In this document: in pieces, positions 62,587-64,000 of the stretch
Layout of the letters: every line of letters starts with the position of its first letter
Position numbering within the stretch: the stretch's first letter is position 1
DNA from: Thelonectria olida
Taxonomy: Eukaryota; Ascomycota; Sordariomycetes; Hypocreales; Nectriaceae
Reading direction: 5' to 3'
DNA length: 64,000 nt
Assembly: GCA_020736575.1 (NCBI GenBank)
Contig: JAGPYM010000011.1
Span: forward strand, 1 to 64,000
Program-made: the position numbers and the translations under genes
The notes under the pieces: model-generated
What the model saw: only the letters and a program-made list of their open reading frames with translations
What the model was told of the DNA's origin: nothing
Database searches by the model: none

Positions 62587-64000
62587 TTATTCATAATGCT
62601 GGAACAACGGAGAAATGGACTCGCCATAGTGGTTCCGTCGGATCGCCTCTGCCAACAAGAATGAAAGATCGAGAATAACGAGCTTGGTGATGGTGCGTGC
62701 CCTTTCCTTGTCAATGGGGAAGCTATTTGTGACGACAATGGTGTGGATGCACTCGCATGCTTGCAACTGCTCGAGACTGTCTCCACCGAAGACGCCGTGG
62801 GTAGCCATGACATACACCTTCTTCGCGCCACCCTTCTTGACTACCGTCTCGGCGGCGGCAATCCAGGATCCAGCCTTGTCAATCATGTCATCAACAATGA
62901 AGACAGTGCGGTTCTTGACATCGCCAACCAAAGTAATCATATGTTCGGCCTTGGGATCCTCGAACGCATTGTCTTCTTCGTCAGACGTGTCGGCAGCATC
63001 ACCCGATCCTCCCAAAGACTGTGGCTCTGGGGAGAAGAACGAAGACGCATGGGACATGGTCATCGGGTCTTCTTCGGTCACGCTGGCATCAGCAGCTGAC
63101 TGCGTTGGCGAAGGAAAGTCATCGTCGACGATGCGACCATGAACCAGTCGGCCGGTGGTAACTTCCTGAGCCTTGTGGTCATCAAAATCAGCCTCACCGT
63201 TGACAGAAGGCTCGGGTGACTTTGCCGGGGGAGTGATATTGGGATCCTCTGCAGACTCGGAGAGGCTGAGGTTGGAGGTGCGAGCCGAGTTAACGTTCGC
63301 ACGCTTGGGCGAGCCTTGAGTATCAGTCACAATGCGAGAAGGTCTGGTTGGTGTTGGAGTGCTCGCGGAACCAGTAGGGGCTTCGTACTCCGCAGGGATC
63401 CTTCTTGGAATCGGCCGGTTGGACTCCAACGCTGGTTGGCGCTCGGCATTATCGAAATGGCTCATGATCATGCTTGCTGTCATATTTGTGCCACGCCTGC
63501 GATCAGTGGTGACGATGCCGAAGTTGAGCTTCAGAGCGTCAGCTAGGGAGGTGACACGCTTTGTACCACCAGCATTCTTGGACACAACCACGGCATCTCG
63601 CCAATTTGGAACGTTGCGACGAATCCACCTCGCGAGGATCGGCTCAGCATGAAGGTTGTCGACGGGGCACTTGAAGAAGCCTTGCATCTGGGAAGCGTGG
63701 AGGTCGACGGTAATAACGTGCTTAACGCCAGCGACGCCCATCAAGTTCGCCAGCATGCGAGCGGTAATTGCGCCGCGGTGTGACTTCTTCTTGGACTGAC
63801 GACTGTAGGGGAAGTACGGGAGGACAGCTGGGGAGGAACCAGTTAGTTCATCAATTCATATTCAAGTCAGAGGAAAGCGCGAAACGGAGGGCACAAACCA
63901 GTAATTTTGTTAGCAGAACCACCCTTGCATGCCGAGATCATGATGAGAAGCTCCATGATGGAGTCGTTGATGCGGGGGCTGCCGGACTGAACGACAAACA
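62587..64000 (-). CDS. prs5: Ribose-phosphate pyrophosphokinase with long insertion (PRS5-like), 5' end outside window
   Basis: PRPP synthetase subunit supplying nucleotide, His and Trp synthesis. Two exons are visible (62587 to about 63828, and about 63900-64000), and the N-terminus lies beyond 64000. Landmarks: SGSPRINDSIMELLIMISAC, the YFPYSRQSKKKSHRGAITAR ATP/Mg loop, HVITVDLHASQMQGFF with the divalent-metal DLH, VVVSKNAGGTKRVTSLADAL, and the PRPP loop VFIVDDMIDKAGSW. Between IVTTDRRRGT and ITLVGDVKNR lies an insertion of about 190 Ser/Pro/Asp-rich residues, comparable in position to the non-homologous regions of yeast Prs1/Prs5, so Prs5-like is favoured. Yeast Prs5 links PRPP synthesis with cell-integrity signalling. 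Confidence 0.88.

Overview
The window is nuclear DNA from a filamentous ascomycete. The genes are dense, carry introns and lie on both strands. Introns are short (about 45-120 nt), start GT(A/G)NG(T/Y), contain CTAAC/CTGAC-like branch sites and end in YAG. The protein set is typical of Pezizomycotina, and the first 2.5 kb is an AT-rich block with the dinucleotide bias left by repeat-induced point mutation (RIP). Protein style and the frequent TAGG/CCTA runs suggest a Sordariomycete, perhaps Hypocreales; this is inference. No operons, CRISPR arrays, tRNAs or rRNAs were seen.

Layout. 1-2545: RIP-degraded repeats. 2.6-8.4 kb: U1A/U2B''-type snRNP protein (+), V-ATPase subunit D (-), splicing factor SYF1 (+) and a small conserved protein (-). 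10.1-14.3 kb: tRNA CCA-adding enzyme and TTI2 (both +). 14.4-23.3 kb: FIG4 phosphoinositide phosphatase and a GEA1/2-type ARF-GEF (both -). 24.3-26.2 kb: ANP1 mannosyltransferase (-). 26.9-28.3 kb: an apparently non-coding, intron-rich transcript (-) holding a clear snR61/U38-type C/D snoRNA, divergent from exosome subunit MTR3 (+). 30.4-39.5 kb: membrane RING ligase (+), SEN34 (-), ELP4 (-), RPB8 (+), a Nudix hydrolase (-) and OPI10/Hikeshi (+). 40.0-49.4 kb, all -: apyrase YND1, an orphan 349-aa protein, HEI10-like meiotic RING protein and a Zn2Cys6 regulator, the last followed upstream by a long CT-rich region. 53.1-61.5 kb: NEDD8-E1 subunit ULA1 (-), a DHA2-like MFS transporter (+), a secreted orphan (+) and a short-chain dehydrogenase (+). 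62.6-64.0 kb: a PRS5-like PRPP synthetase (-) running off the end.

Most genes are conserved housekeeping functions: splicing (MSL1, SYF1), tRNA maturation (CCA1, SEN34, ELP4), RNA decay (MTR3), rRNA modification (snR61), Golgi traffic and glycosylation (GEA, ANP1, YND1) and vacuole function (VMA8, FIG4). Many pairs converge with short 3' gaps (57 bp between TTI2 and FIG4) or diverge from shared promoters. I see no metabolic gene cluster and no obvious new defence or mobile system. The most informative non-textbook content is the snoRNA host, the nested RIP'd repeats whose edge lies about 80 bp from an essential gene, several unusual splice structures and two orphan proteins.
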